Below are positions 15,519-24,615 of a stretch of 64,000 nt of DNA, one piece after another; positions within the stretch are counted from its first letter, which is position 1, and each line of letters opens with the position of its first letter. The stretch spans positions 2,666,001 through 2,730,000 of the forward strand of contig NZ_CP030073.1 in NCBI RefSeq assembly GCF_003261055.1. The letters are read 5' to 3'. Under the pieces are notes generated by a model. It saw nothing but the letters and a program-made list of their open reading frames with translations. It was not told the DNA's origin and searched no databases. The position numbers were made by a program, and so were the translations under genes. The stretch comes from Streptomyces cadmiisoli (GTDB lineage: Bacteria; Actinomycetota; Actinomycetes; Streptomycetales; Streptomycetaceae).

Positions 15519-16334
15519 TCAGTCGTGCCAGGCGCCGAAATCCTCCAGGAGCCGCTGGAGCGGCTCGAAGACGCCCGGGGTACCCGCGACCGTCAGATCA
15601 CGTGACGGGCGCTCTCCGGGGCGTCCACCGGTCAGGGCGCCCGCCTCACGGGCGATGAGGTCACCCGCCGCGAAGTCCCACGCGTTGAGTCCGCGCTCGT
15701 AGTAGCCGTCGAGGCGGCCGGCGGCCACGTCGCACAGGTCGACGGCGGCCGAGCCGCTGCGCCGGATGTCCCGCAGCTTCGGAATCAGCCTCGCGGCGAC
15801 CTCGGCCTGGTGGCTGCGGACCTCGGTCACGTAGTTGAACCCGGTGGAGACCAGCGCCTGGTCCATGGGCGGCGCCGGTCGGCAGGCCAGGACGCGCTCG
15901 CGGCCCCGGGCGTCGGCCGCCCAGGCTCCGCCGCCCCGGACCGCGCCGTACGTCTCGCCGCGCATCGGGGCCGCCACGACCCCGACGACCGTCTCGCCGT
16001 GCAGCTCGGCGGCGATCGAGACGGCCCAGGTCGGCAGGCCGTACAGGTAGTTGACCGTGCCGTCGAGCGGGTCGATCACCCAGCGGATGCCGCTCGTGCC
16101 CTCGCTGGAGGCGCCCTCCTCGCCGAGGAAGCCGTCGTCGGGGCGGTGACCGGAGATCAGATCGGTGATCAGCTTCTCCGCCGCGAGATCCATCTCCGTC
16201 ACCACGTCGATCGGGCTCGACTTGGTGGCGGCGACGGCGAGGTCGGCCGGACGCCCGTCCCGCAGCAGCTCGCCGGCCCGGTGGGCGGCCTCCCGGGCGA
16301 GCCGGAGCAGGTCGGTGTGCAGCGTGTCGGTCAC
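15519..16334 (-). CDS. Inositol monophosphatase family protein
   Basis: A 271-residue Mg2+/Li+-type phosphatase. The metal-site motifs are present in order: EE in GFLGEEGAS (near residue 70), the family signature WVIDPLDGTVNYLYGLP (near 90) and WDFAAGDLIAREAGA (near 220). The family acts on inositol phosphates, fructose bisphosphate, histidinol phosphate or PAP; the sequence here does not fix the substrate, though SuhB-like inositol-1-phosphatase is likely. The GTG at 16334 lies eight bases after the hemH stop, so the two are cotranscribed. Other long open frames through hemH on this strand are shadows. Confidence 0.92.
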   Translation of the reverse strand: MTDTLHTDLLRLAREAAHRAGELLRDGRPADLAVAATKSSPIDVVTEMDLAAEKLITDLISGHRPDDGFLGEEGASSEGTSGIRWVIDPLDGTVNYLYGLPTWAVSIAAELHGETVVGVVAAPMRGETYGAVRGGGAWAADARGRERVLACRPAPPMDQALVSTGFNYVTEVRSHQAEVAARLIPKLRDIRRSGSAAVDLCDVAAGRLDGYYERGLNAWDFAAGDLIAREAGALTGGRPGERPSRDLTVAGTPGVFEPLQRLLEDFGAWHD

Positions 16335-16342
16335 GGCGCTCC

Positions 16343-17470
16343 TCACGCGTAGGGGCTGTCGGCGCCCGCGGCGGCGGGGCGGGGGGCACGGGCCGGGCAG
16401 CAGCCCACGGGGCAGACGTCGTGGCTCGCGCCGAGCGTGCCGAGGGCACAGGGCGTGACCTCCCGGCCCCGCTCGACGGCGGCGCGCTCCAGGACGAGGT
16501 CGCGGATCGCGGCGGCGAACCGCGGGTCGGCGCCGACGGTGGCCGAGCGGCGCACCGGCAGGCCGAGCTCCCCGGCCTTGGCCGTGGCCTCCGTGTCGAG
16601 GTCGTACAGCACCTCCATGTGGTCGGAGACGAAGCCGATGGGAGCCATGACGACCGCCGGGACACCGGCCGCGTGCCGCTCCTCCAGGTGATCGCAGATG
16701 TCGGGCTCCAGCCACGGGATGTGCGGGGCGCCGGAGCGCGACTGGTAGACCAGCTGCCAGGGGTGGTCGACGCCGGTGCGCTCCCGGACGGCGTCGGCGA
16801 TCAGGCGGGCGACGTCCAGGTGCTGCGCGACGTACGCGCCGCCGTCGCCGTGGTCCTCGACGGGGCCGGAGGTGTCCGCCGCGGAGGTCGGGACGGAGTG
16901 GGTCGTGAACGCGATGTGCGCTCCGTCCCGTACGTCGGCGGGCAGGTCGGCCAGGGATCCGAGCACGCCGTCGATCATGGGCTCCAGGAACCCGGGGTGG
17001 TTGAAGTAGTGCCGCAGCTTGTCGACCCTCGGCGGTTCGATGCCCTCGGACTCCAGCGCGGCCAGCGAGTCGGCGAGGTTCTCGCGGTACTGCCGGCAGC
17101 CCGAGTACGAGGCGTAGGCGCTGGTGGCCAGGACCAGGACGCGGCGGCGGCCGTCGGCGGCCATCTCGCGCAGGGTGTCGGTCAGGTACGGCGCCCAGTT
17201 GCGGTTGCCCCAGTAGACCGGCAGGTCCAGACCGTGTCCCGCGAAGTCCTTGCGGAGGGCGTCCAGAAGGGCGCGGTTCTGGTCGTTGATCGGGCTGACC
17301 CCGCCGAACTGGAAGTAGTGCCGGCCGACCTCCTTGAGGCGCTCCTTGGGGATGCCGCGCCCACGTGTCACGTTCTCCAGGAACGGCACCACGTCGTCCG
17401 GCCCCTCGGGGCCGCCGAACGAGAGCAGGAGCAGGGCGTCGTAGGGGGTGGCATCGCGTGCGTCTCGCAT
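16343..17470 (-). CDS. hemH: Ferrochelatase (coproporphyrin type, Fe-S)
   Basis: A 375-residue ferrochelatase inserting Fe2+ into a porphyrin for haem synthesis. The N terminus [15 protein letters not shown], the catalytic-His segment FTTHSVP near residue 190 and the Glu-bearing [16 protein letters not shown] are all present. Near the C terminus lies a Cys cluster (CALGTLG, then CPVGCC), which in actinobacteria binds a [2Fe-2S] cluster. Actinobacterial enzymes of this type use coproporphyrin III (CpfC). The ATG at 17470 starts a two-gene unit with the inositol-phosphatase family gene. Confidence 0.96.
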   Translation of the reverse strand: MRDARDATPYDALLLLSFGGPEGPDDVVPFLENVTRGRGIPKERLKEVGRHYFQFGGVSPINDQNRALLDALRKDFAGHGLDLPVYWGNRNWAPYLTDTLREMAADGRRRVLVLATSAYASYSGCRQYRENLADSLAALESEGIEPPRVDKLRHYFNHPGFLEPMIDGVLGSLADLPADVRDGAHIAFTTHSVPTSAADTSGPVEDHGDGGAYVAQHLDVARLIADAVRERTGVDHPWQLVYQSRSGAPHIPWLEPDICDHLEERHAAGVPAVVMAPIGFVSDHMEVLYDLDTEATAKAGELGLPVRRSATVGADPRFAAAIRDLVLERAAVERGREVTPCALGTLGASHDVCPVGCCPARAPRPAAAGADSPYA

Positions 17471-17644
17471 GCGTCGATCCTGCCACCCTGCGCCGACAGC
17501 GCGGAAACGGTGGGGTGCCGCCGTGTTCGTCCCCCACCCCCGGGCTTCTCAGGGCAGCCCCACTCGTAAGCTGTACGGACCACCATTACGCCTTACACAG
17601 GCCGTATGGGCCCCTGAACGCCGTACCGAGCCGCCGGAGATCCA

Positions 17645-18883
17645 GTGCCCAGCCCCTATCGCGCCCTCTTCGCCGCCCCAGGCTCCAAGGGTTTCTCCGC
17701 AGCCGGCTTCCTCGGCCGGATGCCGCTGTCGATGATGGGGATCGGCGTCGTCACGATGGTCTCGCAGCTCACCGGCCGGTACGGCCTGGCGGGTGCGCTG
17801 TCGGCGACGATCGCGCTGGCCGCCGCGGTGGCGGGCCCGCAGGTCTCACGGCTGGTGGACCAGTACGGGCAGCGCCGCGTGCTGCGCCCGGCCACCCTGA
17901 TCGCGCTGGCGGCGGCGGCCCTGCTGCTGTTCGCCGCGCACTACGAATGGCCGGACTGGGTGCTGTTCGTGGCGTGCGCGGGCATCGGCTGCGTGCCGAG
18001 CATCGGCGCGATGATCCGGGCGCGCTGGGCGGCCCTGTACCGGGGCACTCCGCAACTGCACACCGCGTACTCGTTCGAGTCCGTGGTGGACGAGATCTGC
18101 TTCATCTTCGGGCCGATCATCTCCATCGGCCTGTCCACGGCGTGGTTCCCGGAGGCGGGTCCGCTGCTGGCGGCGTGCTTCCTGGCGGCCGGCGTCTTCT
18201 GGCTGACCGCGCAGCGGGCCACCGAGCCGGCACCCCACCCGCGGGAGCGGCACGGCGGCGGCTCGGCGCTGCGCTCCACCGGCCTCCAGGTCCTGGTGAG
18301 CACGTTCGTGGCGACCGGCGCGATCTTCGGCGCGGTCGACGTGGTCACCGTGGCCTTCGCCGACGAGCAGGGCCACAAGGGCGCGGCGAGCGTCGTCCTC
18401 GCGGTCTACGCGGCGGGCTCCTGCGTCGCGGGGGCGGTTTTCGGGCTGATGCACTTCAAGGGGGCGCCCGAACGTCGGTGGCTGCTGGGCGTCTGTGCGA
18501 TGGCCGTGAGTATGATCCCCCTCCTACTGGTCGGGAACCTGCCGTTTCTGGCCGTGGCGCTCTTCGTCGCGGGCCTGTCCATCGCTCCCACGATGATCAC
18601 GACGATGTCCCTGATCGAAGAGCACGTACCACGCGCGCAACTGACCGAGGGCATGACCTGGGTGAGCACCGGGCTCGCGGTGGGGGTCGCGCTCGGCTCC
18701 TCCGCGGCCGGCTGGGTGATCGACGCCGCCGGTGCGCGTGCCGGGTACGGGGTTCCGGCGGTGTCCGGTGCCGTCGCGGTCGCGGTCGGTTTCCTCGGGT
18801 ACCGCCGGCTCAAGAGGCCGGCGCCGGGACGGGGAGGCACCGTTGAGCAGCACAGCGAGCGGGAAGAGCGGCACGTGGCGTAA
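17645..18883 (+). CDS. MFS transporter
   Basis: A 412-residue major facilitator protein with twelve hydrophobic segments and a short central loop rich in His, Arg and Gly (APHPRERHGGG near residue 200). The N-terminal half has the usual acidic/basic loop between helices 2 and 3 (SRLVDQYGQRRVLRPA). The GTG at 17645 follows GGAG. The stop lies inside the start region of the FAD oxidase gene (41-base overlap), so the two are translationally coupled, suggesting a shared substrate such as a sugar acid or polyol. The substrate is not evident from sequence. Confidence 0.88.
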   Translation: MPSPYRALFAAPGSKGFSAAGFLGRMPLSMMGIGVVTMVSQLTGRYGLAGALSATIALAAAVAGPQVSRLVDQYGQRRVLRPATLIALAAAALLLFAAHYEWPDWVLFVACAGIGCVPSIGAMIRARWAALYRGTPQLHTAYSFESVVDEICFIFGPIISIGLSTAWFPEAGPLLAACFLAAGVFWLTAQRATEPAPHPRERHGGGSALRSTGLQVLVSTFVATGAIFGAVDVVTVAFADEQGHKGAASVVLAVYAAGSCVAGAVFGLMHFKGAPERRWLLGVCAMAVSMIPLLLVGNLPFLAVALFVAGLSIAPTMITTMSLIEEHVPRAQLTEGMTWVSTGLAVGVALGSSAAGWVIDAAGARAGYGVPAVSGAVAVAVGFLGYRRLKRPAPGRGGTVEQHSEREERHVA

Positions 18884-20162
18884 CTGGGGCGGCACGGTCT
18901 CCGTCCGGCCGGTACGGGAGGTCGTGCCCGCTTCCGTGGAGGAGCTGTCCGCGGCTGTGCGGCAGGCCGCTGAGGACGGCCTGAAGGTGAAGGCCGTCGG
19001 TACGGGGCACTCGTTCACCTCCATCGCGGCGACCGACGGTGTATTGATCCGCCCTCAACTGTTGACCGGTATACGCGACATCGACCGGGAGGCCGGCACC
19101 GTCACGGTCGAAGCCGGTACGCCCCTCAAGAGACTCAACCTCGCCCTGGCCCGCGAGGGCCTGTCGCTGACGAACATGGGCGACATCATGGAGCAGACCG
19201 TCTCCGGGGCCACCAGCACCGGCACCCACGGCACGGGCCGCGACTCCGCCTCCATAGCCGCCCAGATCAAGCGCCTCGAACTGGTCACGGCCGACGGTTC
19301 GGTGCTCACCTGCTCCGACAAGGAGAACCCGGAAGTCTTCGCGGCCGCCCGCGTCGGACTCGGCGCGCTCGGCGTCGTCACCGCGATCACGTTCGCCGTG
19401 GAGCCGGTCTTCCTGCTCACCGCCCGCGAGGAGCCGATGAGCTTCGACCGGGTCACCGGGGCGTTCGACGAACTCTGGGCGGAGAACGAGCACTTCGAGT
19501 TCTACTGGTTCCCGCACACCGGCAACACCAACACCAAGCGCAACAACCGCAGCGCGGGCCCGGAACGTCCGGTGGGGCAGCTGAAGGGCTGGTTCGAGGA
19601 CGAGTTCCTCTCCAACGGCGTCTTCCAGATGGCCAACTGGGTCGGCCGCGCGGTGCCCGCCGCGATCCCGCCGATCGCCCAGGTGTCCAGCAAGGCCCTG
19701 TCCGCACGCACGTACACCGACCTGCCCTACAAGGTCTTCACCTCGCCGCGCCGGGTGCGCTTCGTGGAGATGGAGTACGCGCTCCCGCGCGAGGCGGTCG
19801 TCGAGGCGCTGCGCGAGCTGAGGGGGATGGTGGACCGCTCCCGGCTGCGGATCAGCTTCCCCGTCGAGGTGCGCACCGCCCCGGCCGACGACATCACGCT
19901 GTCCACGGCATCGGGCCGGGACACCGCGTACATCGCCGTCCACATGTTCAGGGGCACCCCCTATCAGGCGTACTTCACCGCCGCCGAGCGGATCTTCACC
20001 GCCCACCAGGGCCGGCCGCACTGGGGCAAGGTGCACACCAGGGACGCCGAGTACTTCGCGGAGGTCTATCCGCGCTTCGGCGAGTTCACGGCACTGCGGG
20101 ACCGGCTCGATCCGGACCGGCGCTTCCAGAACGACTACCTGCGGAGGGTGTTGGGGCCGTAG
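18843..20162 (+). CDS. FAD-linked sugar/aldonolactone oxidase (ALO family)
   Basis: A 439-residue flavoprotein of the vanillyl-alcohol-oxidase fold. The N-terminal FAD-binding domain carries KAVGTGHSF near residue 48, where the His is the usual covalent FAD anchor, and SGATSTGTHGTG near 120. The C-terminal half is a D-arabinono-1,4-lactone-oxidase domain ending with HWGKVH and LDPDRRFQNDYLRRVLG. The closest known types are L-gulonolactone, arabinonolactone and alditol oxidases; the exact substrate is uncertain. The TTG at 18843 is chosen because GGGGAGG lies just upstream, and it overlaps the end of the MFS gene. Confidence 0.88.
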   Translation: MSSTASGKSGTWRNWGGTVSVRPVREVVPASVEELSAAVRQAAEDGLKVKAVGTGHSFTSIAATDGVLIRPQLLTGIRDIDREAGTVTVEAGTPLKRLNLALAREGLSLTNMGDIMEQTVSGATSTGTHGTGRDSASIAAQIKRLELVTADGSVLTCSDKENPEVFAAARVGLGALGVVTAITFAVEPVFLLTAREEPMSFDRVTGAFDELWAENEHFEFYWFPHTGNTNTKRNNRSAGPERPVGQLKGWFEDEFLSNGVFQMANWVGRAVPAAIPPIAQVSSKALSARTYTDLPYKVFTSPRRVRFVEMEYALPREAVVEALRELRGMVDRSRLRISFPVEVRTAPADDITLSTASGRDTAYIAVHMFRGTPYQAYFTAAERIFTAHQGRPHWGKVHTRDAEYFAEVYPRFGEFTALRDRLDPDRRFQNDYLRRVLGP

Positions 20163-20413
20163 CCGGCCGCGAGCGCCACGGACAGGGCAGTGACGGCCAC
20201 TTGAGGCAGGTTCAGATCGTTCTGCCCCGGCTGTTCCGCATCCGGTGATTCCGTGAAGTACGCCACGCTTGTGATCGAGAAATCGGCCCCGCGGGCCCAT
20301 GTACCGCTGCCCGGAAGAAGTTCCGCGGCGCGGCAATCCACGCACGTGGTCCAAATGGAGTACTGTTGCGAGCCCTGGGTCCGGTCTCCCGCCAGGCTGT
20401 CCGGGGCCTTCAA
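20135..20413 (-). CDS. Possible small hypothetical protein, 92 aa
   Basis: A minus-strand open frame convergent with the FAD oxidase gene. Its codons show Streptomyces-like third-position GC, and the product contains a CVDC pair and a mixed polar/hydrophobic composition (ARGADFSITSVAYF). The start is uncertain: a TTG at 20413 is used here, but upstream in-frame starts exist up to 20566. There is no strong ribosome site and I do not recognise a family. It may equally be non-coding DNA of the sepH upstream region. Confidence 0.3.
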   Translation of the reverse strand: MKAPDSLAGDRTQGSQQYSIWTTCVDCRAAELLPGSGTWARGADFSITSVAYFTESPDAEQPGQNDLNLPQVAVTALSVALAAGYGPNTLRR

Positions 20414-20626
20414 GGACCGCCTGGAGGGGGCTTGTTGCACAGGGTGACGGAGTTGGTCACTTAGCGTTGCGAAAAGGTAACCGTGCCATAACGGCGATCC
20501 AGGGCCAGTGCCCGACACGCCGGGCAACTCGGCAAGGTTGTGGCAGGCTGCACCCGGGCAGGCCACACTCGACTAGCGGAAGCAGCGACGCACGTGACGT
20601 CGGCAGGCACCACCCGGGAGGTCCCC

Positions 20627-21661
20627 ATGCCCGAACTGCGTGTCGTGGCCGTCTCGAATGACGGCACACGGCTGGTGCTGAAGGCTGCGGACAGCACGGA
20701 GTACACGCTTCCGATTGACGAGCGGCTCCGCGCCGCCGTGCGCGGCGACCGTCCCCGCCTCGGCCAGATCGAGATCGAGGTGGAGAGCCATCTCCGCCCC
20801 CGTGACATCCAGGCCCGGATACGTGCCGGCGCGACCGCCGAGGAAGTCGCGCAGATGGCAGGCATCCCCGTCGATCGCGTACGGCGTTTCGAGGGCCCCG
20901 TGCTGGCCGAACGCGCCTTCATGGCCGAGCGCGCACGCAAGACCCCGGTCCGCCGCCCCGGTGAGAACTCCGGCCCGCTGCTCGGCGAGGCCGTGCAGGA
21001 GCGACTCGTCCTGCGCGGGGCCGAGAAGGACACCGTGCAGTGGGACTCGTGGCGCCGCGACGACGGCACCTGGGAGGTCCTGCTGGTCTACCGCGTCGCC
21101 GGCGAGCCGCACTCGGCGAGTTGGACGTACGACCCGCCCCGGCGGCTCGTCCAGGCCGTCGACGACGAGGCGCGCTCGCTGATCGGCGAGTCCGACGACC
21201 TCGGCGCGGCCGAGCCCAGCTTCCCGTTCGTGCCCCGCATCGCCCGGCTGCCGCGGGACCGCACGATGGAACGCGCTCCGGACCGGGAGCGGCCGATGCT
21301 GCCGTCGCCGTCGCCCGAACCGCTCGAGGAGAGCACCGCCGAACGGGACTCGCTGACCAGCCTGCTGGAGGCGGTGCCGAGCTTCCGCGGTGACCTCGTC
21401 GTACCGGAACGGCAGGTGCCGGAACCGGCGGAGGAGCCTGTCGAACCGGCCGCGGAGGAGGAGCCCCCGGCTCCCGCGGCCTCGGCGGGGTCCGCCTACG
21501 CGGACGTCCTCATGCCCCGTTCGGTCGGCAGTCACCGCGACCGCCTCGTCGGCGCCACCGACCGCCAGGCCGAGGCGGACGGGGTGCGCCCCGGTCGGCG
21601 GGCCGCGGTCCCGAGCTGGGACGAGATCGTCTTCGGGACGCGCCGCAAGAAGCAGGAGTGA
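20627..21661 (+). CDS. sepH: Cell-division regulator SepH
   Basis: A 344-residue cytoplasmic protein. The N-terminal DUF3071 domain (MPELRVVAVSNDGTRLVLKA onwards) contains a helix-turn-helix with ATAEEVAQMAGIPVDRVRRFEGP near residue 80. A second conserved block (WDSWRRDDGTWEVLLVYR) ends near 195. The remainder is a disordered, Pro/Glu-rich tail finishing in the conserved basic end EIVFGTRRKKQE. This is the SepH layout; SepH binds FtsZ and promotes Z-ring assembly during vegetative and sporulation septation in Streptomyces. The ATG at 20627 follows GGGAGGT and relatives begin MPELRV. Confidence 0.95.
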   Translation: MPELRVVAVSNDGTRLVLKAADSTEYTLPIDERLRAAVRGDRPRLGQIEIEVESHLRPRDIQARIRAGATAEEVAQMAGIPVDRVRRFEGPVLAERAFMAERARKTPVRRPGENSGPLLGEAVQERLVLRGAEKDTVQWDSWRRDDGTWEVLLVYRVAGEPHSASWTYDPPRRLVQAVDDEARSLIGESDDLGAAEPSFPFVPRIARLPRDRTMERAPDRERPMLPSPSPEPLEESTAERDSLTSLLEAVPSFRGDLVVPERQVPEPAEEPVEPAAEEEPPAPAASAGSAYADVLMPRSVGSHRDRLVGATDRQAEADGVRPGRRAAVPSWDEIVFGTRRKKQE

Positions 21662-21963
21662 CCCGCGGCGCGGTACGACGCCGCTCGTACCACGCCGCCG
21701 CACGACGACAAGGGCCCGCGCCGGAACATCGGCGCGGGCCTCGTCGTGAGCGGCAACGTGCAGGGGCGGCACGGTGTACGGGCGGCACAGCACGACGTCG
21801 GCGCAGCACAACCGGCGGCCCGGCACCGGCACGGCACGATGGTGGGGCGGCGCGACGGTGGGGTGGCCCTCCGCACGGAGCGCGACCGCGGGCCGGGGCG
21901 CCCTGTGCACCGGACGCCCGACCCTCCCCCGGCACGAAACCGGCAGTACGCGCGTGTGCTTCG
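21662..21963. other. Intergenic region after sepH with terminator and G/C-rich repeats
   Basis: A 302-base gap between convergent sepH and rhodanese genes. Besides the terminator at 21701-21748 it has loosely repeated CGGCACGGC/GGTGGGGCGGC stretches at 21765-21880. No gene is supported. Confidence 0.4.
21701..21748 (+). terminator. Hairpin terminator after sepH
   Basis: Long inverted repeat CACGACGA(CA)AGGGCCCGCGCC / GGCGCGGGCCTCGTCGTG with an eight-base loop, 39 bases after the sepH stop. Confidence 0.78.
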
Positions 21964-22815
21964 CTACTGCGGATCCGGGCCCACCGCGACCGGACGCCGC
22001 GGGTCCGACGACCACTCCGACCACGAACCCACGTACAGCGCCGCCGGGATGCCCGCCACGGCCAGGGCCAGTACCTCGTGGGCACCGGAGACGCCCGAGC
22101 CGCAGTACACGCCGGCCTCCGTGCCCTCGACGGCGCCGAGGGACTTGAAGCGGGCGGCCAGTTCCTCGGCGGGGAGGAAGCGGCCGTCGGGTGCCACGTT
22201 CTCGTTCGTCGGCGCGGACACCGCGCCGGGGATGTGGCCGCCGACCCGGTCGATCGGCTCCACGTCCCCGCGGTAGCGCTCCGCCGCCCGCGCGTCGAGC
22301 AGCACACCGGAGCGGGCCAGCGCCGCCGCCCCGTCCGCGTCGAGCATCTCGACCGCTCCGGGAACCGGCTGGAAATCGCCGTCCGCCGGAGTCGGCGCCC
22401 CGGTCGAGAGCTGCCCGTCCCAGACCGGCAGCCCGCCGTCCAGCACTCGTACGTCGGGATGACCCGTCCAGCGCAACAGCCACCAGGCTCTGGCCGCCGC
22501 CCACCCCTGGCCGCCGTCGTACACGACGACCCGCCGCGCCGACGACACCCCCGCACGGCGCATGGCGGCACCGAACTCGGTGACGTCGGGCAGCGGATGC
22601 CGGCCGCGCTCGCCCGCGGACCCGGCCAGCTCCCGGTCGAGGTCGACGAAGACCGCGCCGGGGATGTGCCCGGCCTCGTACTCGGCGCGGCCGTCGAACG
22701 GCGGCTCACCGGCCGCTCTGGCCACGCTCAACTGCCAGCGCACATCGAGCAGGACCGGCGGGTTCGCGCCCGCCAGGTCTTCGGCGAGTTCGGATGCGGA
22801 GATGATGACGTTCAT
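21964..22815 (-). CDS. Sulfurtransferase (two rhodanese domains; thiosulfate/3-mercaptopyruvate type)
   Basis: A 283-residue protein of two tandem rhodanese domains. The N-terminal domain (about 1-140) is catalytically silent; it has LLDVRW and VFVDLDREL. The C-terminal domain (about 155-283) has LLDARAAERYRG and the active-site loop YCGSGVSGAHEV with the persulfide-forming Cys. The loop is closer to mercaptopyruvate sulfurtransferase (CGSGVT) than to classic thiosulfate rhodanese (CRKGVT). It moves sulfane sulfur to cyanide, thiols or protein acceptors. The ATG at 22815 has GGATGGGAG upstream; an upstream in-frame start at 22854 is less likely. Confidence 0.9.
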   Translation of the reverse strand: MNVIISASELAEDLAGANPPVLLDVRWQLSVARAAGEPPFDGRAEYEAGHIPGAVFVDLDRELAGSAGERGRHPLPDVTEFGAAMRRAGVSSARRVVVYDGGQGWAAARAWWLLRWTGHPDVRVLDGGLPVWDGQLSTGAPTPADGDFQPVPGAVEMLDADGAAALARSGVLLDARAAERYRGDVEPIDRVGGHIPGAVSAPTNENVAPDGRFLPAEELAARFKSLGAVEGTEAGVYCGSGVSGAHEVLALAVAGIPAALYVGSWSEWSSDPRRPVAVGPDPQ

Positions 22816-23108
22816 GGCTCCCATCCTCGCGCACGGGGTGGCCGCGCCGTCCATGTCCGGCTACTCTGCTCGGCCGGACGGGCTCGATCACAAGGCGTAC
22901 CGTGACGGGCACAAGCTGTACAGCCGATCGACACCCCGGAGCAGTCGCCCGGACGGTGCACGCGACCGCGGAGCGGGGACCCTCCGGGCAGGGGCTGGAC
23001 GGGTCGCGCCCGGAGCGCGCGACACCGAGGGTGGTGCGAGCATCGGCACCGGGGGTTCCGGAGAGCGAAAACGACGCGGCCACCACGCGGGCCGGGGAGA
23101 GAGCGACG

Positions 23109-23912
23109 ATGACCGATGCACGGGGGTCGACCGACCGGAACGGTGAAGCGCACGCACGGTACGCGCCCGGCACACCCTGCTGGGTGAGTCTGATGGTGCA
23201 CGGGACGGCCGCGACCCAGGAGTTCTACGGAGCGCTGTTCGGCTGGGAGTTCCGTCCCGGACCCCGGCAGCTCGGTCCCTATGTGCGGGCGCTGCTCGAC
23301 GGCCGCGAGGTCGCGGGCATCGGACAGCTGCCGCCGGACCGGCACCTGCCGATCGCCTGGACCCCCTACATCGCCTCCGAGGACATCGACCGGACGGCCC
23401 ACTCGGTGCGGCTGTGCGGCGGTACCGTCGCCGTCGGCCCGCTCGACGCGGAGGACGCCGGGCGCCTGGCCATCTGCTCAGACCCGGCGGGCGCCGTCTT
23501 CGGGCTGTGGCAGGCGGCCGCGCACCGCGGCACGGCCGTCGCCGGCGTGCCGGGCACACCGACCTGGCACGAACTGCTCACCTTCGAGTCCGAGGGCGTG
23601 GCCAAGTTCTACGAGACGGTGTTCGGTTACGAGAGGGAGCCGGTCGTCTCCGCCGACTGCGACTACCTCACCCTGAAACTCGACGGCCGCCCGGTCGCCG
23701 GTATCCAGGGCGTGGGCGGCGCCGTGCCACGCGACCGGGGGTCGCACTGGCTGACGTACTTCGAGGTCGACGACCCTGACTCCGCCGTCGCGCGGCTCGT
23801 GGACCTCGGCGGACATGTCCTCAGACCGGCGCACGACAGCGCCTACGGGCGCGTGGCGACGGTGACCGACCCCGAGGGCGCCAGGTTCACGCTGGTCCGG
23901 ACCGCTCGCTGA
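23109..23912 (+). CDS. VOC-family protein with two glyoxalase-like domains
   Basis: A 267-residue soluble protein made of two vicinal-oxygen-chelate domains (about 15-125 and 140-265). Each has the FYxxxFGW/Y-type signature (EFYGALFGWEF; KFYETVFGYERE) and ends with DPxGAxF (SDPAGAVFGLW; TDPEGARFTLV). Such two-domain proteins resemble mycobacterial CFP32 and various hydroxylases/hydrolases without assigned reactions. The ATG at 23109 follows GGGGAGAGAG. The gene is monocistronic, convergent with the thymidine kinase gene 13 bases away. Confidence 0.88.
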   Translation: MTDARGSTDRNGEAHARYAPGTPCWVSLMVHGTAATQEFYGALFGWEFRPGPRQLGPYVRALLDGREVAGIGQLPPDRHLPIAWTPYIASEDIDRTAHSVRLCGGTVAVGPLDAEDAGRLAICSDPAGAVFGLWQAAAHRGTAVAGVPGTPTWHELLTFESEGVAKFYETVFGYEREPVVSADCDYLTLKLDGRPVAGIQGVGGAVPRDRGSHWLTYFEVDDPDSAVARLVDLGGHVLRPAHDSAYGRVATVTDPEGARFTLVRTAR

Positions 23913-23925
23913 GGCCTGCGGCGGC

Positions 23926-24573
23926 TCAGGCCGACGACATGGGCAGCACGTCGGGCGACAGCGGGGCCGCGTGCGCCGACGCGGCCGTCATCCGCCGCCG
24001 GTGATGGCGCCTGCACAGCACCTCGTACCCGACCGCGTCCGCCTGGTTGACGTCCCCGACGACCACCTGGGCGCCCTCCACCACCATCTCGCCGCCGATC
24101 GTGCGGGCGTTGTGGGTGGCCCGGGCACCGCACCAGCACAGGGCCTCGACCTGGAGCACCTCCACCCGGTCGGCGAGCTCCACCAGCCGCTGGGAGCCGG
24201 GAAAGAGCTTCGTACGGAAGTCGGTCGTGATGCCGAAGGCGTATACGTCCAGGCCCAGGTCGTCGACCAGGCGTGCGAGTTGGTCTATCTGTTCCGGGGC
24301 CAGGAACTGTGCCTCGTCCGCGATCACGTAGTCCGCGCGCCCGCCGTGCGACAGATGGTCGACGAGGTACCCGTACAGGTCCATGCCGTCGGCGACCTCG
24401 ACCGCGTCCGTCACCAGGCCGAGCCGCGAGGACAGCTTGCCCTCGCCGGCCCGGTCGTCACGGGTGAAGATCATGCCCTGGAGCCCGCGCGTGGAGCGGT
24501 TGTGCTCGATCTGGAGAGCCAGTGTCGACTTCCCGCAGTCCATCGTTCCGGAGAAGAAGACCAGCTCGGGCAT
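23926..24573 (-). CDS. tdk: Thymidine kinase (type II, zinc-binding)
   Basis: A 215-residue thymidine kinase phosphorylating thymidine to dTMP for salvage. The P-loop is FFSGTMDCGKSTLAL near residue 7, the Mg-binding Walker B motif is VIADEAQFL near 85, and the zinc ribbon uses CWCG near residue 145 with a later CRRH pair. The C-terminal tail is Ala/His-rich. It is upstream of nothing on its strand but shares orientation with the phosphodiesterase-like gene, 42 bases away, and may be the distal gene of that unit. Confidence 0.95.
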   Translation of the reverse strand: MPELVFFSGTMDCGKSTLALQIEHNRSTRGLQGMIFTRDDRAGEGKLSSRLGLVTDAVEVADGMDLYGYLVDHLSHGGRADYVIADEAQFLAPEQIDQLARLVDDLGLDVYAFGITTDFRTKLFPGSQRLVELADRVEVLQVEALCWCGARATHNARTIGGEMVVEGAQVVVGDVNQADAVGYEVLCRRHHRRRMTAASAHAAPLSPDVLPMSSA

Positions 24574-24615
24574 GGGAGGTTGAGCACCTTTCGGCGAGAT
24601 GTAGGGGCAAGGGGT

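Noticed and set aside
15519..17537. A 672-codon minus-strand frame spanning the inositol-phosphatase and ferrochelatase genes
   Set aside because: Only its last 271 codons are the real phosphatase gene; the rest is the out-of-frame shadow of hemH.
18810..20354. Long minus-strand frame of 514 codons opposite the FAD oxidase gene
   Set aside because: It is the antisense shadow of a high-GC gene whose real strand has a full domain match.
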